Position numbers and translations under genes: made by a program. This document shows positions 35,889-42,565 of a stretch of DNA of 50,719 nucleotides, piece after piece. A model generated the notes under the pieces. The model saw only the letters and a list, made by a program, of their open reading frames with translations. It had not been told where the DNA came from and did no database searches. Source of the stretch: Aquirhabdus sp. (lineage in GTDB: Bacteria > Pseudomonadota > Gammaproteobacteria > Pseudomonadales > Moraxellaceae); contig JASLHI010000002.1 of NCBI GenBank assembly GCA_030149815.1, forward strand, positions 1-50,719, written 5' to 3'. Position 1 is the stretch's first letter, and every line of letters starts with the position of its first letter.

Positions 35889-37229
35889 GTGGCTAAGTTG
35901 AAGCAACGACTAAAAAACTTGCCACCTCAGCATTTTCAAAGTAAACGTCCGATTTCGTTGATGTTTAGTCATTACTATTGGCTGCAAATTGGACTCATTG
36001 CATTTGCTGTTATTTTTGGTTTGACCTGCAGTGGATTTATTATCAAACGATTACTGCTTAAAACGGCATTAGAACAAGAAGCTGCACATTATTGGGTTCG
36101 TTATGATAAAGATCATAACGCGGCCCTACCCGATACCAAGAACCTCTATGGTTATCGCTGGACAAACACGCCACCAAATCAAGTTAAATCTTTAAAACTT
36201 GAACAAGGTGTACACCGACTGATTGTTGATGGTAATGATCGAGTCACGATGTATGATGAATATCAGGGGAATAAACTTCTACTCGTTTTTGGCGAAAGTA
36301 ATGTTAATCGACTAATCTGGTTGTTTGGTCTTGCTCCACTAATGTTCAGCCTAATAATCCTCTACAGTGTACTCTGGTTTATCAATCGCAAAGCACATCG
36401 CCATTTATCGCCCGTCACGCAGCTTGCACAAGCGATTCAAAATATTGATTTACAGCAGCCCAAACTCAATAAGCATCCATTTAAGCAAATCCAGACACGT
36501 GGTAATTTAGAAGCCGAAGAATTGCAAATAGCTTTGCAAATTTACCATCAAACGCTGATTGAATTTATTGAACGTGAACAACAATTTACAGCAGAAGTGA
36601 GCCATGAATTACGCACACCTTTGTCCGTGATTAAAGGCGGCCTAGAACTTTTGCAATATAAATTTCCTGAACAGGCAACGATTCCCAGAATGCAAAACAT
36701 GGTCATCGACATGCAATTGCTCATGGATACATTGCTGACCATTGCTCGCCAAGGCAGTACGCCTTTACCGACCAGTCCTGTCGATTTAGCCATCAGCATT
36801 CGACAAATCTGTGCAGACTTTCAGGATATCTTTACTGCACGCGGCATGGATTACGATATCCAAGTATCAAACGACAATGCACCTCTGGCAAATCCAGCAA
36901 TCGTGACGATGATTTTTAGCAATATCATTCGCAATGCACTGAACTATTCTCAAGGCAAGCGTGTTTCAATTCAGATTGATGCACATCGAATTGTTATTGA
37001 AGACGATGGTATCGGCTTATCTCCAGCAGCTCTTGATGCACTCCAACAACACGGAGAAACCAGTCATATCGAATCACATCGAGGACATGGGATTGGTCTT
37101 AAACTGGTGAAACGCTTATGCAACATGAGCGGATGGGAAATTGAACTGATAAATAAATCAAATATTAAATCCAATCAGGCAATACCGAAAAAAGTACAAG
37201 GACTTGCTGTGGTCATTTATACCAGCTAG
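35889..37229 (+). CDS. Sensor histidine kinase of the lipid cluster
   Basis: 446 residues. Membrane helices at about 31-51 and 143-165 enclose a short periplasmic domain of about 90 residues. The H-box EVSHELRTPLS has the phosphorylated H239, the N-box is NIIRNALNYS, and the G-boxes EDDGIGLS and GHGIGLKLVKRL are intact. The start is a GTG without a good Shine-Dalgarno; ATG 35961 is a possible alternative. It lies 101 bases after the second methyltransferase on the same strand and ends 8 bases from the stop of the oppositely oriented response regulator, its likely partner. Confidence 0.9.
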   Translation: MAKLKQRLKNLPPQHFQSKRPISLMFSHYYWLQIGLIAFAVIFGLTCSGFIIKRLLLKTALEQEAAHYWVRYDKDHNAALPDTKNLYGYRWTNTPPNQVKSLKLEQGVHRLIVDGNDRVTMYDEYQGNKLLLVFGESNVNRLIWLFGLAPLMFSLIILYSVLWFINRKAHRHLSPVTQLAQAIQNIDLQQPKLNKHPFKQIQTRGNLEAEELQIALQIYHQTLIEFIEREQQFTAEVSHELRTPLSVIKGGLELLQYKFPEQATIPRMQNMVIDMQLLMDTLLTIARQGSTPLPTSPVDLAISIRQICADFQDIFTARGMDYDIQVSNDNAPLANPAIVTMIFSNIIRNALNYSQGKRVSIQIDAHRIVIEDDGIGLSPAALDALQQHGETSHIESHRGHGIGLKLVKRLCNMSGWEIELINKSNIKSNQAIPKKVQGLAVVIYTS

Positions 37230-37237
37230 TAAAATGA

Positions 37238-37963
37238 TCAAGACTGCAAATCAACAGAATCAATCTGTGTACTGCTCATCTGATCTAACTTCAACCCTAC
37301 ACCTGCAATAGTATGAATCAGCTTTTGCACGAAGGGTTTGTCAATTGCTTTACGAAGATTGTAGATATGACTACGCAGCGCATCACTGTCTGGCATCTCA
37401 TCTCCCCAAAGCTCTAGTTCCATCATTTGTCGACTCACAACCTGTGGCGATTGGCGCATGAGTAGCGTCAACAATTTGAATTGAATAGGCGCTAACTCAA
37501 TTTTAACACCTGCACGTGTCACGCTATTTTTATGAACTTCAACCACTAAATCACCTACAGTGAGATTGGTATGTCCAACCAATCCTTTCGAGCGCTTAAT
37601 TTGCGCCTTAATTCGCGCAACTAGCTCTTTAAACTCGAACGGTTTCACTAAATAATCATCAGTTCCTGAATCAAAACCTTCTAGCTTGTCATCCAACGTA
37701 TCGCGTGCCGTCAGCATAATAATCGGCAGACCTAATCCTAGATTCTGACGAATATAACGACACACCTCGTAGCCCGTGCCATCAGGTAAATTAATATCCA
37801 ACACAACGCAATGATATGAATTGTCACGAAGTAATTGTTTCGCAGACTCGCAATGATAAGCATAGTCCACGGTCATACCGTTCAGTTCTAAAAACTCGCC
37901 AACCGTTGCGGCTAAAGGTAAATGATCTTCAACCAAAAGAATTAGATTGGATATAGACGGCAT
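37238..37963 (-). CDS. OmpR-family response regulator
   Basis: 241 residues. The receiver domain has the acidic pair in LVEDH (E12, D13), phospho-acceptor D56 (VVLDINLP), T85 (MLTARD) and K107 (LVKPF). The C-terminal winged helix reads LTVGDLVVEV to LRSHIYNLRKAI. The start at 37963 has AAGGA 8 bases upstream; a GTG at 38011 has none. It is probably co-transcribed after the NTF2-like gene and tail-to-tail with its kinase. Its likely operator is the ATTCACAT-N3-ATTCACTT-type box before the desaturase and before the NTF2-like gene. Confidence 0.93.
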   Translation of the reverse strand: MPSISNLILLVEDHLPLAATVGEFLELNGMTVDYAYHCESAKQLLRDNSYHCVVLDINLPDGTGYEVCRYIRQNLGLGLPIIMLTARDTLDDKLEGFDSGTDDYLVKPFEFKELVARIKAQIKRSKGLVGHTNLTVGDLVVEVHKNSVTRAGVKIELAPIQFKLLTLLMRQSPQVVSRQMMELELWGDEMPDSDALRSHIYNLRKAIDKPFVQKLIHTIAGVGLKLDQMSSTQIDSVDLQS

Positions 37964-38026
37964 ACGATCATTCCTTGTTTTATGGATGTAGATTTTCAGG
38001 TGAAAACCCACAACATCCTTTTTTCT

Positions 38027-38617
38027 TTATTGTGCCTGCTTAATTGGTAATAACCAACGATACATACCTCCAACGACTGGAAGTTGGCGATATAAACCGT
38101 TATTAGAATCCCAATAATCTTGCTGAAAAACAACCTTACCTTGAGCATTCATTTTAAGCTGAGAAATCCCAAAAGAAGACATCGCTTTTTCTCTGCCTAA
38201 AACTTTTAATGTGTAGTCCATCTTCCAATGCACATAAACACTATCATCAGCCACGAACGCATGTTTAAGCTCAACATGTGAATGCGTCACCGATTGGTTC
38301 ATGCCCTGAAAGTGTTCAATCATATCGGAATAGTGATAATAAATACTTAATGTATCATTGGCATAAAGATCATCTGCAAATAAATCACGAGTCAGCTGCA
38401 TAAAATCTGGCTGACCAATATGATTAAAAGTATTCACAAAACGACCTGCAAGTGCATCGCCCATCGACTGGGTGAGTACGACACCATGAATCTGCTGATC
38501 ATTTTTTTCATACATTGTTGTATAGGCTGTGGGCATCGAATGGCATCCCGCTAAACCAAGACTTGCGAAACAGCAAATCAATCCTGATTTTAGTTTGAGC
38601 TTGGCAAGAATATTCAT
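38027..38617 (-). CDS. NTF2/SnoaL-like lipoprotein
   Basis: 196 residues. Lipoprotein signal peptide with lipobox LGLAGC, then an NTF2-like fold (FVNTFNHIGQPDFMQLTRDLFADDLYANDT...; VHWKMDYTLKVLG; GKVVFQQDYWD). NTF2-like proteins are regular members of the FAD-oxidoreductase/DUF1365/CFA neighbourhoods. Their role there is unknown, perhaps binding a lipid or a modification product in the envelope. The frame is open upstream to 38776, but only ATG 38617 gives a signal peptide and lies just downstream of the promoter at 38648-38681. The response regulator follows. Confidence 0.85.
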   Translation of the reverse strand: MNILAKLKLKSGLICCFASLGLAGCHSMPTAYTTMYEKNDQQIHGVVLTQSMGDALAGRFVNTFNHIGQPDFMQLTRDLFADDLYANDTLSIYYHYSDMIEHFQGMNQSVTHSHVELKHAFVADDSVYVHWKMDYTLKVLGREKAMSSFGISQLKMNAQGKVVFQQDYWDSNNGLYRQLPVVGGMYRWLLPIKQAQ

Positions 38618-38647
38618 GAGAAAATTCCATTGTCGTTTTGATTTTTT

Positions 38648-38681
38648 ATTATTTAATACACCAAGTGAAATCCATGTGAAT
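38648..38681 (-). promoter_or_regulatory. Response-regulator box and -10 before the NTF2-like/regulator genes
   Basis: On the minus strand ATTCACATGGATTTCACTT (38681-38663) matches the box at 29503-29521 at 16 of 19 bases, including both half-sites and the 11-bp period. After 9 bases comes AATAAT (38653-38648). This implies autoregulation and co-regulation with the desaturase operon. Confidence 0.75.
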
Positions 38682-38750
38682 TTTGAATCTTTGTCAACTT
38701 TTTCAATTATGGAAATAATAACTTTACTAAAACAACCACAACTAAAATAT

Positions 38751-38879
38751 GAATACTTGCAATAGACAAAGATCATGTTAAAAAATAACCACTTGTGCTC
38801 ACATTAGTATTTTCGGTAGTTCCACGCGTTCCACTCTACTTTATCCACAGCCTTACCCGCAGGCATTGGGGGTAACTTT
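38751..38879 (+). repeat. Dispersed intergenic repeat, copy 2 (DnaA-box repeat)
   Basis: Aligns gap-free with copy 3 over 129 bases at a constant offset of 3104. It contains GTTCCAC-GC-GTTCCAC, TTATCCACA (38841-38849) and the TTACCC/GGGTAA arms. It sits between divergent genes. Confidence 0.87.
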
Positions 38880-38921
38880 ATTCAGATCTCACGATTTCAG
38901 ATGCCTTATCCAGTTGCGAGA

Positions 38922-38970
38922 CATTCATGATGAATGCTAGATTGAGAAAAATCTCTCAAAAAGATATAAG
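38922..38970 (+). promoter_or_regulatory. Promoter and palindrome of the second AraC gene
   Basis: TTGAGA (38942-38947), 17 bases, TATAAG (38965-38970). TTGAGA also forms a dyad with TCTCAA (38954-38959). Just upstream is the perfect palindrome CATTCATGATGAATG (38922-38936), a candidate operator. Confidence 0.65.
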
Positions 38971-39004
38971 TCTTTGATGCCCAACAATACATACAGTGAC
39001 CAAT

Positions 39005-40003
39005 ATGTCGACCAGTGATGCTGGCGTTTTTTTATGGATGACCTATCAAACCATGCAACGTATGGGGCTGGATGCGGCTGCGATTTTTGCAGGCGTTAAT
39101 CTGCCTGACGAGCCGCCAGATAGAAATGTACGTCGTGATAATTCAACTCAACAACGCTTTTGGGCAATTGCCGAACAAATCTGCCAAGACCCTTTTATTG
39201 GTCTTCATGTCGGCGAAAATATGCCTGTATTCCGAGGACAAGTTATTGAGTATTTATTTCTAAGTAGTTCTACTTTTGGCGACGGCTTGCAACGGACTTT
39301 ACGCTATCAGAGTATTTTGACGAATGCCTTTAAATTGGATTTACACATTGAAAATGACATCGCTGCTCTCACTGGCTTCGAACACTCTGTTCGGCATTAT
39401 CTTGAGTGCGGGATTGGAGTATTTCTAAAATTTTTTAGACATATAAGCGACCATGAATTTCAACCTACAGAAATTTGGTTGACGCATCATGACTTTGAAA
39501 ATACAGCAGAATACCAGAGTGCTTGGGGTTGTCCTGTTCAAGTAGGCATGCCAATAGGTTGTATTCGTTTTCCAGCAAAGTTATTGCAATCCCCGTCACC
39601 TGCTGCACAACCAGAACTACTTCAAATTCATGAAAATCTGGCCGAACAACATCTTCACATTCTCAATAAACACCAATTGGTGCATGACATTGAAAAATTA
39701 TTAAGCGAAGGCCTACTGGAATCTGGACAACTCGATCAACAACTGATTGCTGAAAAACTTGGCCTTAATCCACGCAGCTTGCGCGCAGACTTACAATTGA
39801 TTAATACGACTTTTGAAAAAATTATTGCTAATTATCGTGAGAAGCTTGCACGCCGACTACTCGCCAATACCAATGAATCGATCGATCAGATTGTTTACCT
39901 GACAGGTTTCTCTGAACCTTCGGCCTTCTCTCGTGCATTCAAACGCTGGACTGGAGAAACGCCGACTGCCTATCGGCAAAAGAAATCGAGCGGAACCTGT
40001 TAA
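39005..40003 (+). CDS. AraC-family regulator with arabinose-binding-like N-domain (second copy)
   Basis: 332 residues with the same domain plan as the AraC protein at 28380-29390: a PF12625-like N-domain (FIGLHVGENMPVFRGQVIEYL) and C-terminal double helix-turn-helix (QQLIAEKLGLNPRSLRADLQL; DQIVYLTGFSEPSAFSRAFKRWTGE). The start is taken as ATG 39005; the frame also opens at GTG 38996, and neither has a clear Shine-Dalgarno. It precedes the hydroxylase-like and unknown genes on the same strand and probably controls them. Confidence 0.9.
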   Translation: MSTSDAGVFLWMTYQTMQRMGLDAAAIFAGVNLPDEPPDRNVRRDNSTQQRFWAIAEQICQDPFIGLHVGENMPVFRGQVIEYLFLSSSTFGDGLQRTLRYQSILTNAFKLDLHIENDIAALTGFEHSVRHYLECGIGVFLKFFRHISDHEFQPTEIWLTHHDFENTAEYQSAWGCPVQVGMPIGCIRFPAKLLQSPSPAAQPELLQIHENLAEQHLHILNKHQLVHDIEKLLSEGLLESGQLDQQLIAEKLGLNPRSLRADLQLINTTFEKIIANYREKLARRLLANTNESIDQIVYLTGFSEPSAFSRAFKRWTGETPTAYRQKKSSGTC

Positions 40004-40115
40004 TCCCAATCGTCACTTGACTGTATTGACACGCCAAATCACTCCCCTACGGTCAAATCGATTCAAAGCAGCTTTTCTATAATGACTCATCAACAATCAC
40101 GATGAGTATTTTTTT

Positions 40116-40739
40116 ATGTTAGGTTTTCCTGTTGGAGTTTTTGTAGCAAATGGTATGGAGTGGTACTTTCATAAAGTATGGTTACATGAATTTCCAAGCC
40201 AATACCGTAGTAGCCCATTTTTCACACATATTGCTCATCACAAACGCGCACGACTCAACAGCTTTCACGATGAAGGCTATGCTGAATCGATGTTCAAAAA
40301 CTCTGAAATGTATAATGAAAAAACCGCTTTGATCGGTTTAGCAGCCGCGTCTACGATTTTCCTTCCTGTTGCGCCTTTCTTTACAGCAGGTCTGTATTAC
40401 GGAATTTATAATTATTGGAAAGTTCATGCAAAATCGCATCTCGATCCTGAATATGCCAAAAAACGCATTCCTTGGCATTATGATCACCATATGACCAGTA
40501 ACCAAAACGCCAATTGGTGTGTCACCCGCCCATGGTTTGACTACATCATGGGAACTCGTATTACCACCACAACCTCTGAAACAGAAACCAATCCACTTGG
40601 TATAAAACTGCCGACATGGCTAGAAAATTATGTAAATAAAGCAGCACTCCGTTTATTGCCTAAATCTTACGCCCAGATTGATGCTAATAGCCGCACCGAT
40701 CAACTGAATTTGCAGCAAGGTATTGAAGTCGCACTATAG
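40116..40739 (+). CDS. Fatty-acid-hydroxylase/sterol-desaturase superfamily protein (short)
   Basis: 207 residues. It has histidine clusters of the PF04116 di-iron membrane family: EWYFHK, HIAHHKR with FHDEGY, KVHAKSH and WHYDHHM. There are two central hydrophobic segments (about 68-95). Such enzymes hydroxylate or desaturate lipids. It is short for the family, but the ligand histidines look complete. TATAAT at 40078-40083 and two CAAATC direct repeats upstream (19 bp apart) may be its promoter. AGGAG of the next gene overlaps its stop. Confidence 0.82.
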   Translation: MLGFPVGVFVANGMEWYFHKVWLHEFPSQYRSSPFFTHIAHHKRARLNSFHDEGYAESMFKNSEMYNEKTALIGLAAASTIFLPVAPFFTAGLYYGIYNYWKVHAKSHLDPEYAKKRIPWHYDHHMTSNQNANWCVTRPWFDYIMGTRITTTTSETETNPLGIKLPTWLENYVNKAALRLLPKSYAQIDANSRTDQLNLQQGIEVAL

Positions 40740-40749
40740 GAGTCATCGC

Positions 40750-41808
40750 ATGAGCTATCTAAAAAACGCTACTCAGTTTCTCATCGCACATGCGTATCCC
40801 ATGCTGGATGGCACTGGTGATCAGGAACGCAAGCCACTTCCCCCCAATTATGCATTTAAGCCTCATCATCGATCTAAGACAGTAGGCTGGTCACATTATG
40901 GCGTGATGATTCCAGACTTGCCGATACCGCATCATTTTTTCTCAATCATGTCCGTGATCGGCACATCAGGCGCACTCGCATTTGATACCAATCATGCCCT
41001 AAAAAGCTCTCCGAGGAAAAATGCAACCGCTGTGATGGGAACAGCAGCCACGCATCCCGATCAGTTTCAGGGTTATTCAATCGAACAAGATTGCCAATTC
41101 GCAGAAGATGGCTCGCATATTCAATTTGGAGAAAATATTGTCATTACAGGGCAATATCCGCATTATCACGTGATTGCCCGCAGCCAAGGCTTTGAGCTCG
41201 ATATTCAAATTACTAATACTGATAAAGTGTCATGGTTTGTCAAAACACCTATCTACGATCACATCAGCGTACTCTCTCAATATCGCGGCTCAATCACCTA
41301 TCAGGACAAAACCGAGCACATTGAAGGCTTATGTACCTTTGAACATGCCGCTTGTCTTAGTCCGTATTTACTGCGTGATAAACCGTTACCAACACCTTTA
41401 AAAATTCCTTTAGATTTGTTTACCTACCAGATTATTAATCTAGATGAAAACACACAACTCTTGCTTAATGACACTCGAATTAATAATGCCAAAATCGTCA
41501 GCAAAGCATATTTACGTGGGCTAAACCAATATAGCCAAAGTTATCAAGCTGAATTCGAAGTGCTAAAATTTCAAGATCAACCTGCGATCAGCCCTGACGG
41601 TATCAGCATGCGGCTTCCACAAACCTTTAGATGGCTCGTCACAGACGATCATGGGAATACGATCATAACGATTGAAGGTGAAGTTGATACCGCTTTCACA
41701 TATGGTCTCGGGAGTGGATATGTTGGCGGCTATCAATATCAAGGACATTACCAAAATCAATTGATTCAAGGTCGGGGTTATATTGAATACATTAACCGCC
41801 GAATTTAG
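40750..41808 (+). CDS. Protein of unknown function (DUF6670-like)
   Basis: 352 residues, not confidently recognised. No signal peptide. It is rich in predicted beta strands (VITGQYPHYHVIARSQGFELDIQIT; YGLGSGYVGGYQYQGHYQNQ), suggesting lipocalin- or AttH-like beta-barrel folds that bind lipids, and I recall similar proteins under DUF6670. AGGAG 7 bases upstream of ATG 40750 sets the start and overlaps the hydroxylase stop, so the two are translated together. It probably works on the hydroxylase product. It is followed by repeat copy 3. Confidence 0.75.
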   Translation: MSYLKNATQFLIAHAYPMLDGTGDQERKPLPPNYAFKPHHRSKTVGWSHYGVMIPDLPIPHHFFSIMSVIGTSGALAFDTNHALKSSPRKNATAVMGTAATHPDQFQGYSIEQDCQFAEDGSHIQFGENIVITGQYPHYHVIARSQGFELDIQITNTDKVSWFVKTPIYDHISVLSQYRGSITYQDKTEHIEGLCTFEHAACLSPYLLRDKPLPTPLKIPLDLFTYQIINLDENTQLLLNDTRINNAKIVSKAYLRGLNQYSQSYQAEFEVLKFQDQPAISPDGISMRLPQTFRWLVTDDHGNTIITIEGEVDTAFTYGLGSGYVGGYQYQGHYQNQLIQGRGYIEYINRRI

Positions 41809-41854
41809 GGTACTTTAGATTTAACAGAGTCAGTAACATGGTCAGTAAAACTGC

Positions 41855-41983
41855 GAATACTCACTTTAGACAAAGATGATGTCAAAAAATAATCACTGCC
41901 GCTGAGTTGAGTATTTTCAGGAGTTCCACGCGTTCCACTCTATTTTATCCACAACCTTACCCGCAGCCAGTGTGGGTAACTTT
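41855..41983 (+). repeat. Dispersed intergenic repeat, copy 3 (DnaA-box repeat)
   Basis: Gap-free match to copy 2. It contains GTTCCAC-GC-GTTCCAC, TTATCCACA (41945-41953) and a hairpin formed by TTACCCGCA / TGTGGGTAA. It lies between convergent genes; the remaining gap to 42069 shows nothing else. Confidence 0.87.
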
Positions 41984-42069
41984 TTCCAAAATCATTTCAT
42001 GAAGACATTACAAAAGGACTTCTCTTAGAACATCAAGAAGCTGATATTAAAAAAGCTAGCTTTCACAAT

Positions 42070-42342
42070 TTAATGCAGATTCTTTTCTAACCATTCTGCA
42101 GAAAATTTTGGCAATCCAGCGGATGACCAATCTCCCGCCAGTTGGACGACAAATAACTTGTCTTCTTTGCAAATATGATTACGCAAACACGATGCAATTT
42201 GTTCTGCAGATAAATCACTATGCGCAATCCAAGTCGAATGCAAAAATGGCCAACTCTCCATATCTAAGCCACTAATTGCACCACATATTCCATTATAATT
42301 ATTACGATTCACTAAATCGTAAGCAATCAAATATTCGTTCAT
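42070..42342 (-). CDS. SinR/Cas2-like small protein, stand-alone
   Basis: 90 residues: MNEYLIAYDLVNRNNYNGICGAISGL, then HSTWIAHSDLSAEQIASCLRNHICKEDKLFVVQLAGDWSS and GLPKFSAEWLEKNL. The beta-alpha-beta pattern with an N-terminal YLIAYDL strand ending in Asp resembles Cas2/VapD-type ferredoxin folds, especially the small proteins annotated 'SinR family'. There is no cas1 or CRISPR array here, so immunity is not implied; a toxin-like nuclease is one option. AAGGAG 7 bases upstream sets ATG 42342. Confidence 0.72.
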   Translation of the reverse strand: MNEYLIAYDLVNRNNYNGICGAISGLDMESWPFLHSTWIAHSDLSAEQIASCLRNHICKEDKLFVVQLAGDWSSAGLPKFSAEWLEKNLH

Positions 42343-42487
42343 ACCCTTTCTCCTTGTCATCAATAAGACTCTCAGAACAAGTTAAAAATAGTATACTTTT
42401 TAACCACAATTACAATAATTCTATTGTCTGTGATTTATGTCCTAAACTTTAAGAGTTGTTATCAAAAGTATGAAGTCAGTAACAAAT

Positions 42488-42520
42488 AAAAAACTGAGAC
42501 CGTTATCCAAAACAGTTTTT
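42488..42520 (-). terminator. Terminator of the GGDEF-EAL gene
   Basis: AAAAACTG / CAGTTTTT arms with a 16-base loop; the minus strand continues in a T-run. It lies 46 bases past the GGDEF-EAL stop. The rest of the 223-base gap shows nothing. Confidence 0.55.
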
Positions 42521-42565
42521 CTATGTCCTATAGAAATTTAAAAAATAATTTAATTCAATATTTTA

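Larger units (their letters stand above)
38618..39004. other. 387-base divergent regulatory gap
   Basis: This gene-free stretch holds, from left to right, the response-regulator box and -10 for the NTF2-like gene, dispersed repeat copy 2, a perfect 15-base palindrome, and a sigma-70 promoter for the second AraC gene. No coding sequence is supported. Confidence 0.8.

Noticed and set aside
35850..35900. Short open frame (16 codons, basic) just before the sensor kinase, as a regulatory leader peptide
   Set aside because: It lacks a Shine-Dalgarno, codon runs or attenuator hairpins; chance open frame is as likely.
38618..38776. Longer N-terminus (53 extra residues) for the NTF2-like lipoprotein
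   Set aside because: The extension would cover the response-regulator box and -10, and would bury the lipoprotein signal sequence.
26605..41983. The three repeats as termini of an insertion sequence or composite transposon
   Set aside because: There is no transposase frame between or beside them, no clear target-site duplications, and the copies are in direct orientation without terminal inverted repeats.
42070..42342. CRISPR-Cas locus suggested by the Cas2-like protein
   Set aside because: No cas1, no effector genes and no regularly spaced repeats occur on either side.
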